Below, one piece after another: positions 14,885-21,838 of a DNA stretch of 21,838 bases. Both the position numbers and the translations under genes were made by a program. Position 1 is the stretch's first letter, and every line of letters starts with the position of its first letter. Source of the stretch: Tissierellales bacterium (lineage in GTDB: Bacteria > Bacillota > Clostridia > Tissierellales > Tissierellaceae); assembly GCA_030146705.1 (NCBI GenBank), contig JASLBE010000006.1:1-21838 (forward strand), in the 5' to 3' direction. The notes under the pieces are model-generated. The model worked only from the letters and a program-made list of their open reading frames with translations. It was not told the DNA's origin and searched no databases.

Positions 14885-16111
14885 ATGAAAAATAGAGTTA
14901 TAATTATAGGTGGAGGGCCAGCGGGAATAATGGCGGCACTTTCAGCAGCGGAAAATGGAGCAGATGTTACAATTTTAGAGAGAAATGACAAGATAGGCAG
15001 GAAACTTTTGGCTACAGGAGATGGTAGGTGTAACTTTACAAATATGAACTTCCAAGTAGAAAATTATTATGGGGAAAACCCAAAATTCCCCATAAGTGTA
15101 TTTTCTCAATTTGACCTTTACCAAACCCTATATTATTTTGAACAAATTGGGATTAGCCCTAAGGTTGGAGATGGAGGCAAGGTTTTTCCTGCTTCTTTTC
15201 AGGCATCTTCAGTAATAGATATTTTTAAATATGAAATAGAAAAAAGAAATATTAGGCTAGAACTTATGTCCTATGTAAAAGAGATTTACAAGATGGATGT
15301 GTTTAAGGTTAAGACCTTGGAGGGGAAGGTTTACTCTGGGGAAAAACTAATAATAGCTACTGGGGGGAAAAGTCTTCCCAACTCAGGTTCTGACGGCAAT
15401 GGCTACAAACTAGCCCAAAACCTGGGCCATAATATGACGGAAACTTTTCCAGGCATTGTCCAGCTCCACTTAGATGATGATAACTTAAAGGAGAGGCACG
15501 GGGTTAGGATCCACGGAATAGTAGACCTATATATTGATGGAAATTATATTAAGTCTGATGAAGAAGATATTTTATTTACAGACTATGGAATTTCAGGGCC
15601 TAGTATCCTTCAAATAAGTAGGAGTGCAGTAGAGGGATTAATTGGTAAAAAGAAGGTAGAAGTTGGGGTAAGGCTAATTTCAGATAAGACAGAAGATGAG
15701 GTTTTTGACTACCTGGTTACTAGGTTTACTGCCCTTGGGGATAGGACCCTTGGGGAAAGTTTAATAGGTTATATAAATAATAAGCTTATTAGCTCTCTTT
15801 TAAAGGATGCAGGCCTGGATAAGGACAAGCTTGTTTCAGAAATATCAAAAGAGGAAACCAGGTCCTTGGCCAGGATTTTAACTGGTTGGAAGTTTAAGGT
15901 TTCAGGCTACCAACCTTGGAAGTTTGCCAAGGTAACAGCAGGTGGTGTAAGGACCCAGGATGTGAAGTCAAAGACATTGGAATCTAAAATAATAGATGGA
16001 CTTTATTTTGCAGGAGAAATCTTAGATGTAGATGGAGACTGTGGAGGCTACAACCTTCAATGGGCTTGGTCTTCAGGATATATAGCAGGGATGGATGCAG
16101 CAATAAGTTAA
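14885..16111 (+). CDS. HI0933/BaiN-family FAD-dependent oxidoreductase
   Basis: This is a flavoprotein of the HI0933/YhiN/BaiN group, mostly of unknown substrate. The 408-aa protein begins with a dinucleotide-binding motif (IIGGGPAGIMAA, residues 6-17), followed by ERNDKIGRKLLATGDGRCN, the family hallmark. ATGGKSLPNSGSDGNGY (about 159-175) is the second, and the C-terminal EILDVDGDCGGYNLQWAWSSG is the FAD-binding end. One member, BaiN, acts in bile acid dehydroxylation, but most are housekeeping-like, so I give no symbol. AAAGGAG precedes the ATG; a -10-like TATAAT lies at 14820-14825. The next gene starts 17 nt downstream, so the two are probably co-transcribed. Confidence 0.9.
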   Translation: MKNRVIIIGGGPAGIMAALSAAENGADVTILERNDKIGRKLLATGDGRCNFTNMNFQVENYYGENPKFPISVFSQFDLYQTLYYFEQIGISPKVGDGGKVFPASFQASSVIDIFKYEIEKRNIRLELMSYVKEIYKMDVFKVKTLEGKVYSGEKLIIATGGKSLPNSGSDGNGYKLAQNLGHNMTETFPGIVQLHLDDDNLKERHGVRIHGIVDLYIDGNYIKSDEEDILFTDYGISGPSILQISRSAVEGLIGKKKVEVGVRLISDKTEDEVFDYLVTRFTALGDRTLGESLIGYINNKLISSLLKDAGLDKDKLVSEISKEETRSLARILTGWKFKVSGYQPWKFAKVTAGGVRTQDVKSKTLESKIIDGLYFAGEILDVDGDCGGYNLQWAWSSGYIAGMDAAIS

Positions 16112-16128
16112 TATTGGGGGATGAAATT

Positions 16129-17418
16129 TTGAAAAGATTAAATAAAAAACTTTTGGAACTTGAGACTAAGGGAAGGGCAATAAAAGTTGCCATAGCTGGT
16201 TGTGGACTTATGGGGACAGGCCTAGTTAGTCAGTTGACCCTAGTTAAGGGCATGAGGCCGGCCCTTGTAGTAGATAGGACCATTGAAAAAATATTAAGGG
16301 CCTTTAAGTTGGCCAAGGTTCAAGACGATATGGTGGAGGTTTGTGAAACACTTGAGGAAATTAATAGGGCCCTTGAAAATAATAAGTATGTGGCTTGTAG
16401 TAATATGGACCTTTTGGCTAGGTCTGATATAGATATTGTTGTAGATGCTACTGGTAACCCAGAGGCAGGGGCTGAGATTGCCCTAGATACTATAGACAAC
16501 AATAAGGACCTGGTTCTTTTAAATGTAGAACTTGATTCTACGGTTGGTCCTATTCTTTATGAAAAAGCCAGGGAAAAGGACCTAGTTTATACAGGGACTG
16601 CAGGGGATGAGCCTGGGTCTGCCAAGGAAATATTAGACTTTGCTGAAATTTTAGGTTTTGAGGTCTTGGCCATAGGTAAGGGGAAAAATAATAAGATAAA
16701 CTATGGGGCCAATGAGGATACAGTTAGGGCTGAGGCGGAGTCTAAAAACTTAAAGCCAGCTATGCTGGCAGGCTTTGTTGATGGTACCAATACTATGATA
16801 GAACTCACAGTGATGGCTAATGCAACAGGATTTAAGCCAGATGTTAGGGGTTGTCATGGACTTGAAGCTAATGTTGATGACCTTCCTAGGAAGCTAAGTT
16901 TAAAGTCCCAAGGGGGGATTTTAAATAATTATAAGGTAGTAGAATATGTTAATGGGATAGCACCTGGTGTTTTTGCCATAGTTACTGGAAAACTTCCCCA
17001 GGTCCATAGTGAAATGAAGTTCTTAAAAATGGGGGATGGACCTAACTATATTTTATACAGGCCCTACCACTTAACTAGCTTAGAAACACCAATAACCATA
17101 GCCAAGGCTATTTTAGATAGGGAGGCAACTATTGCCCCAGACTTTGGCCAGGTTTGTGATACAGTTGCGGTTGCTAAGAGGGACCTAGAGGTTGGAGACT
17201 ACCTAGATACAATAGGCAAGGATAAAGTTTACGGTACAATTGAAACTTATAAGAAGGCTAGGGAGGAAAACCTAGTCCCAATTGGCCTAATAAACTCTAG
17301 GACCAAGCTTTTAAAACCAATAAAAAAGGGTGAATTAATAACTAGAGATGCAGTAGACTTAGATAAGTCTACAAGCCTATATAAGCTTAGGAAAGAGCAG
17401 GAAGAAAAAGGGCTTTAA
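16129..17418 (+). CDS. NAD(P)-binding oxidoreductase with SAF domain (COG4091)
   Basis: The 429-aa protein has a homoserine-dehydrogenase-like Rossmann domain starting IKVAIAGCGLMGTGLVSQL (18-36; GCGLMG loop), a middle domain with GTAGDEPGSAKEI, and a C-terminal SAF domain (about 340-420, with LVPIGLINSRTKLLKPIKKGE). It belongs to the group often called predicted homoserine dehydrogenase. One relative, Brucella DRL, is an alternative 1-deoxy-D-xylulose 5-phosphate reductoisomerase, so a true homoserine dehydrogenase role is doubtful. I chose TTG at 16129, 7 nt after GGGGGA; an upstream in-frame ATG at 16060 would overlap the preceding gene. Its stop codon overlaps that of the convergent gene. 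Confidence 0.8.
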   Translation: MKRLNKKLLELETKGRAIKVAIAGCGLMGTGLVSQLTLVKGMRPALVVDRTIEKILRAFKLAKVQDDMVEVCETLEEINRALENNKYVACSNMDLLARSDIDIVVDATGNPEAGAEIALDTIDNNKDLVLLNVELDSTVGPILYEKAREKDLVYTGTAGDEPGSAKEILDFAEILGFEVLAIGKGKNNKINYGANEDTVRAEAESKNLKPAMLAGFVDGTNTMIELTVMANATGFKPDVRGCHGLEANVDDLPRKLSLKSQGGILNNYKVVEYVNGIAPGVFAIVTGKLPQVHSEMKFLKMGDGPNYILYRPYHLTSLETPITIAKAILDREATIAPDFGQVCDTVAVAKRDLEVGDYLDTIGKDKVYGTIETYKKAREENLVPIGLINSRTKLLKPIKKGELITRDAVDLDKSTSLYKLRKEQEEKGL

Positions 17419-17852
17419 ATGTTTTCTTCTATTAAGGTCTTTAGGTTTTTACTAAAAAGGGAGTCCTGGTAGGCCTCTCTTTTTTTAATTTTACTATAAA
17501 TTTTTTGCTCCCTCCTAAGTTTACTGGAGATATGCCTATTTTGCAGGAGGAAATCTATATTATCATTAGTCAAGAAGTCTCCATCTTGGTTAATGCACAA
17601 GGCTTTCTTAGAAAGGGCCATAGCAGACAGACCTAGGTCTTGAGATACTAAAATATCGCCCTTGCTGATCTTGTTGAAAATATAAAAATCAGCACTATCA
17701 GAAGACTGGCTTACCTTGATTACCTTCCCATAACTAGACCTTAAGTTATGGTTGTAGTCAGAGATAATTAAAAGCTCTAGACCATATTTTTTAGCCAGGG
17801 CTTCTGTTTCTTTAATAACTGGGCAACCATCACCATCTATAAAAATTTTCAT
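17415..17852 (-). CDS. UPF0178 (YaiI/YqxD) family protein
   Basis: This 145-aa protein is a UPF0178/DUF188 member with a PIN-like fold. It starts MKIFIDGDGCPV, where Asp6, Asp8 and the following residues form the conserved acidic cluster. SDSADFYIFNKI and GDILVSQDLGLSAMAL are the other family blocks, giving further aspartates of a likely metal site. Biochemical function is unknown; a nuclease role is only implied by the fold. The start at 17852 has AAGGGATG upstream; an ATG at 17882 in frame lacks an RBS. It converges on the SAF-domain gene with stop codons overlapping by 4 nt and no terminator hairpin between them. Confidence 0.88.
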   Translation of the reverse strand: MKIFIDGDGCPVIKETEALAKKYGLELLIISDYNHNLRSSYGKVIKVSQSSDSADFYIFNKISKGDILVSQDLGLSAMALSKKALCINQDGDFLTNDNIDFLLQNRHISSKLRREQKIYSKIKKREAYQDSLFSKNLKTLIEENI

Positions 17853-17929
17853 ATTATCACATCCCTTAGTATATACTACCATAAATTAAGGATTCCTTGC
17901 CCCTTAGAATTTTTAGAAAAAATAGAATT

Positions 17930-17958
17930 TTGTAAATAGACCAACAATATGATATAAT
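17930..17958 (+). promoter_or_regulatory. Promoter of the structured leader RNA
   Basis: TTGTAA (17930-17935) and TATAAT (17953-17958) are 17 nt apart; start near 17964. Confidence 0.65.
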
Positions 17959-17963
17959 AATTA

Positions 17964-18040
17964 TGCTAGGGGTTGGGAGGCAAGAAGCCTGCAAACTCCT
18001 AATAAATAAGACTAGTTGCAATGCATAAGGAGTGGTCGTA
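17964..18040 (+). ncRNA. Structured leader with two exclusive pairings, unidentified
   Basis: A small hairpin AGGC-AAGAA-GCCT (17978-17990) comes first. TGCAAACT (17990-17997) can then pair with AGTTGCA (18014-18020, one bulged A), or ACTCCT (17995-18000) can pair with AGGAGT (18028-18033), which holds the ribosome binding site AAGGAG. These two pairings share bases and cannot form together, as in a riboswitch or leader acting on translation. It matches no riboswitch class I could recall (TPP, purine, preQ1, THF, fluoride, guanidine, T-box were compared by eye). Confidence 0.4.
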
Positions 18041-18052
18041 ATTTTTCAAAAT

Positions 18053-18334
18053 ATGATAAACTTAAATATACTTTGGATAATAGGTGGTGTTGTTTGGGCC
18101 TATAAGACAAGCTTTTATACTAATAGAAAAAAACTAGTAGTCCTAGTATTACCATTGATAATTGGGATAGTTAACTATATTGGAATAAGAATGCTTATTT
18201 GCAATCCTAATAATTATATGAGCCTGACTTGTATTCCAGGGCCAGTTAAATTTTCTCTTGGCTTAGTGGCATTTTTTGCCTATACTTTTTTTCTAAATAT
18301 TATCTTAACTGCCATTAGAAGTTTAAGACATTGA
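18053..18334 (+). CDS. Small hypothetical membrane protein
   Basis: I do not recognise this protein. From the ATG at 18053 it is 93 aa with three hydrophobic segments: about 3-17, 28-49 and 70-88. Basic residues lie between the first two (NRKK), and a short loop contains two cysteines (Cys51 and Cys60). The start is unsure. The nearest RBS, AAGGAG at 18027-18032, is 20 nt from this ATG and overlaps an in-frame GTG at 18032; a non-standard ATT at 18041 would have normal spacing. Its own promoter, leader and terminator support it as a real gene, probably a monocistronic membrane protein. Confidence 0.65.
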   Translation: MINLNILWIIGGVVWAYKTSFYTNRKKLVVLVLPLIIGIVNYIGIRMLICNPNNYMSLTCIPGPVKFSLGLVAFFAYTFFLNIILTAIRSLRH

Positions 18335-18358
18335 AAAAAATTAATATTGAAAGTACTT

Positions 18359-18388
18359 AAAGTAGGTTGCCTTGCAGCCTACTTTTTT
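18359..18388 (+). terminator. Terminator after the small membrane protein gene
   Basis: AAAGTAGGTTGC... pairs with GCAGCCTACTTT (18359-18385) around CTT, one G-U pair, and ends in six T. Confidence 0.92.
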
Positions 18389-18451
18389 ATATGTGCCATA
18401 CTATATAGAAATAAAGAACGGTAAAATAAGTAAAAATTTCATAAATACATA

Positions 18452-18517
18452 TTGACAAAAGGGGGCCTATAATGATAGCATATCAATAGTAAATTGGAAC
18501 TTGTTACACTGTTCAAA
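18452..18517 (+). promoter_or_regulatory. Upstream region of the LacI-type gene: promoter elements and inverted repeat
   Basis: TTGACA (18452-18457) and a perfect TATAAT (18468-18473) occur, but only 10 nt apart, so they are not one promoter. TTGACA with TAGCAT (18476-18481, 18-nt spacer) is a possible pair. An inverted repeat TTGGAAC/GTTCAAA (18494-18517, one mismatch, 10-nt spacer) downstream could be an operator for the LacI-type protein. Nothing else is seen in 18389-18597. Confidence 0.4.
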
Positions 18518-18597
18518 AATAGATACTTATAAGGAAATCTAATAAGTGGTTAAGTGTAATAAATTCCTTAATGGATTATTATTAAAGGTGGGATATT

Positions 18598-19572
18598 ATG
18601 GCTAATATTAGAGATATAGCTCAGAGGGCAGGTGTAAGTATTGCCACAGTTTCAAGATATTTAAATGGTACAGAGCGTGTTAGTGAAGAAGCAGGAAAAA
18701 GAATACAAAGGGAAATAGACAAAACAGGGTACATACCCAATGCTTTGGCTAAGGCGATTTTTACCAAAAAGTCTGAAATAATAGCTTTAATGATTCCAAA
18801 TATAGTGAATCCTTTTTTTAATCAGCTAACTACAATTATAGAGGAGTATTGTCATAGTAAAGGATACACTTTAATGTTGTGTAACACCCAGGACAATATA
18901 GTAAAGGAAGCTAAATATATTGAAGTACTCAAGGCCCATAGAGTCGCAGGTATTATAGCTTCTAGACCCAAGTGTAGAGAGGAATATATTAATATAAATA
19001 TTCCTGTTGTATCTTTTGAAAACGAGATACACGAATCAATACCTACTGTATCTTCTGACAACTATGGTGGTGGGGAGATGGCTTTTGACCACCTGTATGA
19101 AAATGGGTGTAGGAAGATTCTCCACATTAAGGGACCTTATGGTTTTCAGGCGACTGAACTAAGGTGCCAGGGCTTTGTAGACAAGGCAAAAAAAGTAGGC
19201 TTAAGTGTAGATATAGTAGAACTGGATTCTGACTTTAATGTAAAGATGCTAGGTGAGGACTTAAAGGCGATAAAAAATATAGGTGAATATGATGGCATAT
19301 TTGTCTTTAATGATATTGCTGCAGCAGTTGTTATTAAAAGCCTAAAGGATAAAGGGATAGAAATTCCAAACCAGGTCCAAATAATAGGTTTTGATGACAG
19401 CTTTATAGGAGAACTTTTAAGTGTTCCCCTAACAACTATTCGCCAGTCTATAGAATCTTTAGGTAGAAGTATTGCTGAAATATTAATAGGTGAAATTGAA
19501 GGAAAATCCAGTGGGGAAAAAAACAAGGTTGTAGAAACAGAATTAATAAAAAGGGAAACTACTTTAATGTAA
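18598..19572 (+). CDS. LacI/RbsR-family transcriptional regulator
   Basis: This 324-aa protein is a full-length LacI-family regulator. The helix-turn-helix is IRDIAQRAGVSIATVSRYLN (4-23), with the hinge helix around NALAKAIFTKKS (50-61). The rest is a periplasmic-binding-protein-like sensor domain (IALMIPNIVNPFF, VVSFENEIHESIPTVSSDN, IIGFDDS). AAAGGTGGG precedes the ATG. It lies 48 nt before a sugar-type binding protein, so it most likely controls that transporter in response to the same or a related sugar. The sugar cannot be named from the sequence. Confidence 0.93.
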   Translation: MANIRDIAQRAGVSIATVSRYLNGTERVSEEAGKRIQREIDKTGYIPNALAKAIFTKKSEIIALMIPNIVNPFFNQLTTIIEEYCHSKGYTLMLCNTQDNIVKEAKYIEVLKAHRVAGIIASRPKCREEYININIPVVSFENEIHESIPTVSSDNYGGGEMAFDHLYENGCRKILHIKGPYGFQATELRCQGFVDKAKKVGLSVDIVELDSDFNVKMLGEDLKAIKNIGEYDGIFVFNDIAAAVVIKSLKDKGIEIPNQVQIIGFDDSFIGELLSVPLTTIRQSIESLGRSIAEILIGEIEGKSSGEKNKVVETELIKRETTLM

Positions 19573-19620
19573 TTTTTCCATATAATATGTTGTATGTAGC
19601 AAATATTAGGAGGTAAGGAT

Positions 19621-20637
19621 ATGGTTAAGCATTCAAAAAAAGTATTAGTATTATTAGCAGTTTTTATGATGTTAACAGCACTTACGGCTTGTGGTTCAAA
19701 AAGCAAGTCTAGCGATGTTTATCAAATTGCATTAGTAGCAAAACACGAAGGAATTCCATGGTTTGATGATATGAGAAAGGGTGTTGATGAATTTAGTCAA
19801 GACAATGAAGGCAAGGTAAAGGCTTGGCAAATAGCACCAGAAGGCGGGGACCCAGCAAAACAGGTTCAAATGGTTGAAGACTTAATTGCTCAAGGAGTTG
19901 ATGCAATTGTAGTGGTGCCAAATGACCCTGATGCTATGAGGCCTGTTCTTGAAAGGGCAAAGGATAAGGGAATTGTAATCATAAGTCATGAGGCTGCTGG
20001 CCTAACAGATGTTGTTGACTATGATATAGAAGCTTTTGACAACAAGACATTTGGAGAGTTAATGTTTGATGAACTTGCAAGTGCTATGGGTGGTAAGGGT
20101 AAGTTTGCAGCTATGGTTGGAGGACTTACTATGGAGACCCATATGGACTGGTATGAGGCTGGAATGAAACATATTAAGGCTAATTACCCAGAAATGACTC
20201 CAGTATCTTCTCAACCTTATGAGGATAAAAATGATGATAAGATAGCTAAGGATAAGGCAATAGAAATTTTAAATGCTCATCCTGACTTAGATGGATTTGT
20301 TGGTACTTCTGTTTCTGCAGGTAGCAATATGGCATCTGTTTTAAAGGAAAGAAACAACAAGGAAATAAAGGTTGTATCTTTAGGTATCCCATCAGTTTCA
20401 GGACCTTATTTGGAAGAAGGATTTATGAACCACGCTCAAACTTGGAGACCAGCAGATGTTGGATATGCTGGAGTAAACCTAGCTTATAAGATTTTATCTG
20501 GTGAAGATATAGAAGATGGACTTAATCTTGGAAGAGATGGTTATGAAAATGTAAAGGTTGAAAATAAGATAGTATATGGTAATGCTCCTTTAATTATGAA
20601 AAAGGGAACATTTGAAGCAGGAAATTATCCATTTTAA
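19621..20637 (+). CDS. Sugar/AI-2-type ABC transporter substrate-binding lipoprotein
   Basis: This 338-aa extracellular lipoprotein has a signal peptide ending in the lipobox LTAC, with Cys24 as the lipidated residue. The mature part is a type I periplasmic binding domain: IALVAKHEGIPWFDDMRKGV at the start, QGVDAIVVVPNDPDAMRPVL, DIEAFDNKTFGELMFDEL and the C-terminal LNLGRDGYENVKVENKIVYG. It resembles the RhaS (rhamnose) and LsrB (autoinducer-2) branch more than ribose or galactose binders. AGGAGG precedes the ATG. A hairpin separates it from the ATPase gene. The ligand is unknown. Confidence 0.9.
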   Translation: MVKHSKKVLVLLAVFMMLTALTACGSKSKSSDVYQIALVAKHEGIPWFDDMRKGVDEFSQDNEGKVKAWQIAPEGGDPAKQVQMVEDLIAQGVDAIVVVPNDPDAMRPVLERAKDKGIVIISHEAAGLTDVVDYDIEAFDNKTFGELMFDELASAMGGKGKFAAMVGGLTMETHMDWYEAGMKHIKANYPEMTPVSSQPYEDKNDDKIAKDKAIEILNAHPDLDGFVGTSVSAGSNMASVLKERNNKEIKVVSLGIPSVSGPYLEEGFMNHAQTWRPADVGYAGVNLAYKILSGEDIEDGLNLGRDGYENVKVENKIVYGNAPLIMKKGTFEAGNYPF

Positions 20638-20670
20638 AGAAAAGGGCAAGGGTTTCCTTTGCCTTTTCTT
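20638..20670 (+). terminator. Attenuating hairpin between binding protein and ATPase
   Basis: AGAAAAGG and CAAGG pair with CCTTTGCCTTTTCT around a short loop, with one bulged G; the T-tract is weak. It probably lets part of the transcription pass, making more binding protein than ATPase, a common arrangement in ABC operons. Confidence 0.6.
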
Positions 20671-20691
20671 ACCATAAAATAGGGAGGACTT

Positions 20692-21838
20692 ATGAGAGAG
20701 ATATTATTATCTGGAAAAAATATTTCTAAAGAGTTTGATGGAGTTAAGGCTCTTAAAAACATAGACTTTGAAATTGAAAAAGGAAAGATTGTTTGTCTAG
20801 CTGGAGAAAATGGTTGCGGAAAATCTACTTTGGTAAAAATATTGTCTGGGGTTCATAGGCCAACTACTGGGGAGATAAAAATTGGAGAAAAATCCTATGA
20901 CCACTTGACACCTATTATGGCTATTGAAAATGGTATCCAGGTTATATACCAGGACCTGTCTTTGTTTCCACATTTAACAGTGGGAGAAAATATTGCTATG
21001 AACCACATGATATATAGTAAGAAAAAGCTTGTAGACAGGGAAAAAATGGAAGAAATAGCCAGGGACCAGATAAGGAAAATAGGTGCAGACCTAGATATAA
21101 ATGAACCTGTTAGAAACTTATCCATTGCCAACAAGCAACTAGTTGCAATATGTAGGGCCTTGAGCCTAGATACTAAAATCTTGTTTATGGATGAACCTAC
21201 TACTGCCCTTACAAAAAAGGAAGTAGATAGGCTATTAGAGGTTGTAGTTGGACTTAAGGAAAAGGGAATGAGTATAGTATTTATTAGCCATAAGTTAAAT
21301 GAAGTTTTTAAGATTTCAGATAGCATAACTGTTGTAAGAGATGGCCAAAAAATAGGAGATTTTGATTCTAAGGACTTGAATCCTAAAAAATTATCCTACT
21401 ATATGACTGGTAGAGAGGTTGGCTACCAAGAATACAAAAAAGATAAAAAAGATAAGGAAAGCATAATGGAGCTTAAGGGCCTTGGGAAAGAGGGTATGTT
21501 TGAAGATATAGACCTAAGCCTGGAAAAGGGAGATATTTTAGGGATAACAGGACTTTTAGGATCTGGTAGGACTGAACTTGGGCTTACTCTTTTTGGCCTA
21601 AACAAACCTACAAGTGGAGAAATCTATTTTGAATCTGAGAGGGTTGATATTACTTCTCCAAAAAAGGCTATGGACCTTGGAATTGCCCTTTTGCCAGAAG
21701 ATAGATTAAGCCAGGGCCTATTTTTAGATAGTAGTGAGAAGTTTAATATAACAGCAACTATCTTGGATAAAATTAGGGGCAGGTTAGGAATTTTAGACCT
21801 TAAAAAAGAAGAAAGAACAGCCAAGTATATGGTAGAGA
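20692..21838 (+). CDS. Sugar-type ABC transporter ATP-binding protein (partial)
   Basis: This frame is open from the ATG at 20692 to the window end: 382 codons, with the rest outside. It is a two-domain sugar-type ATPase. In the first domain Walker A is GENGCGKST (38-46), the Q-loop is in YQDLS (86-90), the signature region is LSIANKQLVAICRAL (143-157) and Walker B is ILFMDEPT (163-170). A second domain begins near residue 260 with a degenerate Walker A (GLLGSGRTELG) and LPEDRLSQGL, usual for this family. GGGAGG precedes the start. It is the ATPase partner of the binding protein; the permease genes are expected beyond the window. Confidence 0.95.
   Translation, partial: MREILLSGKNISKEFDGVKALKNIDFEIEKGKIVCLAGENGCGKSTLVKILSGVHRPTTGEIKIGEKSYDHLTPIMAIENGIQVIYQDLSLFPHLTVGENIAMNHMIYSKKKLVDREKMEEIARDQIRKIGADLDINEPVRNLSIANKQLVAICRALSLDTKILFMDEPTTALTKKEVDRLLEVVVGLKEKGMSIVFISHKLNEVFKISDSITVVRDGQKIGDFDSKDLNPKKLSYYMTGREVGYQEYKKDKKDKESIMELKGLGKEGMFEDIDLSLEKGDILGITGLLGSGRTELGLTLFGLNKPTSGEIYFESERVDITSPKKAMDLGIALLPEDRLSQGLFLDSSEKFNITATILDKIRGRLGILDLKKEERTAKYMVE

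Noticed and set aside
17964..18040. A known riboswitch, T-box, SRP RNA or 6S RNA
   Set aside because: None of their conserved cores (for example the T-box GGGTGGAACCGCG or the SRP GGTCAGGTCCGGAAG) is present.
18452..18473. TTGACA and TATAAT before the LacI-type gene as one promoter
   Set aside because: They are only 10 nt apart; each may belong to a different promoter.
19146..19706. 186-aa open frame on the minus strand
   Set aside because: It is antisense to the LacI-type and binding-protein genes, both of which have clear family matches; no RBS.

Overview
The window looks like a chromosomal segment of a low-GC, anaerobic Gram-positive bacterium. AT-rich genes, AGG-heavy arginine codons, strong AGGAGG ribosome binding sites, a Na+-pumping decarboxylase and HutP- and PyrR-type RNA control all point to Firmicutes. 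Tissierellia (Peptoniphilus/Anaerococcus-like) is my best guess, from codon style and gene content only. No phage, IS element, CRISPR array or tRNA gene was seen.

Layout. (1) 1-1756: the 3' part of a 5S rRNA with its terminator, birA (biotin ligase/repressor), and a convergent bioY (biotin uptake) with a BirA-like operator at its transcription start. (2) 2044-4412: a class III CoA-transferase, then madL and madM, the two subunits of the malonate/Na+ symporter. (3) 4413-7858: a leader with GAGTGA repeats and an intrinsic terminator, two membrane proteins (DUF5058-like plus a partner), a HutP-family RNA-binding regulator with its own repeat array over its ribosome binding site, and an M42 aminopeptidase. 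(4) 7912-11373: mmdA-D-C-B, a complete biotin-dependent Na+-translocating methylmalonyl/malonyl-CoA-type decarboxylase. (5) 11452-14734: a radical SAM protein, uraA with a PyrR-binding hairpin at its ribosome binding site, and adenosine deaminase. (6) 14885-18334: a BaiN/HI0933-type flavoprotein, a SAF-domain Rossmann oxidoreductase (COG4091), a convergent UPF0178 gene, and a small membrane protein behind a structured leader. (7) 18598-21838: a LacI-type regulator, a lipoprotein sugar/AI-2-like binding protein and the start of a sugar-type ABC ATPase that runs off the window.

How it may work together. Regions 1, 2 and 4 fit one energy scheme. MadLM would import malonate with Na+, the CoA-transferase would make malonyl-CoA at the expense of acetyl-CoA, and MmdADCB would decarboxylate it back to acetyl-CoA while exporting Na+. 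BirA and BioY would supply and attach the biotin. This is inferred from gene context; each family assignment is solid but the substrate is not proven. It would differ from the known acyl-carrier-protein malonate decarboxylases, because no mdc/mad decarboxylase genes are present here.

Region 3 looks like an independent system inserted between the two halves: a HutP-like protein that probably senses a small ligand such as L-histidine. It would read GAG-type repeats in two leaders to control an uncharacterised membrane transporter pair and a cytoplasmic aminopeptidase. This is the most likely undescribed regulatory system in the window.
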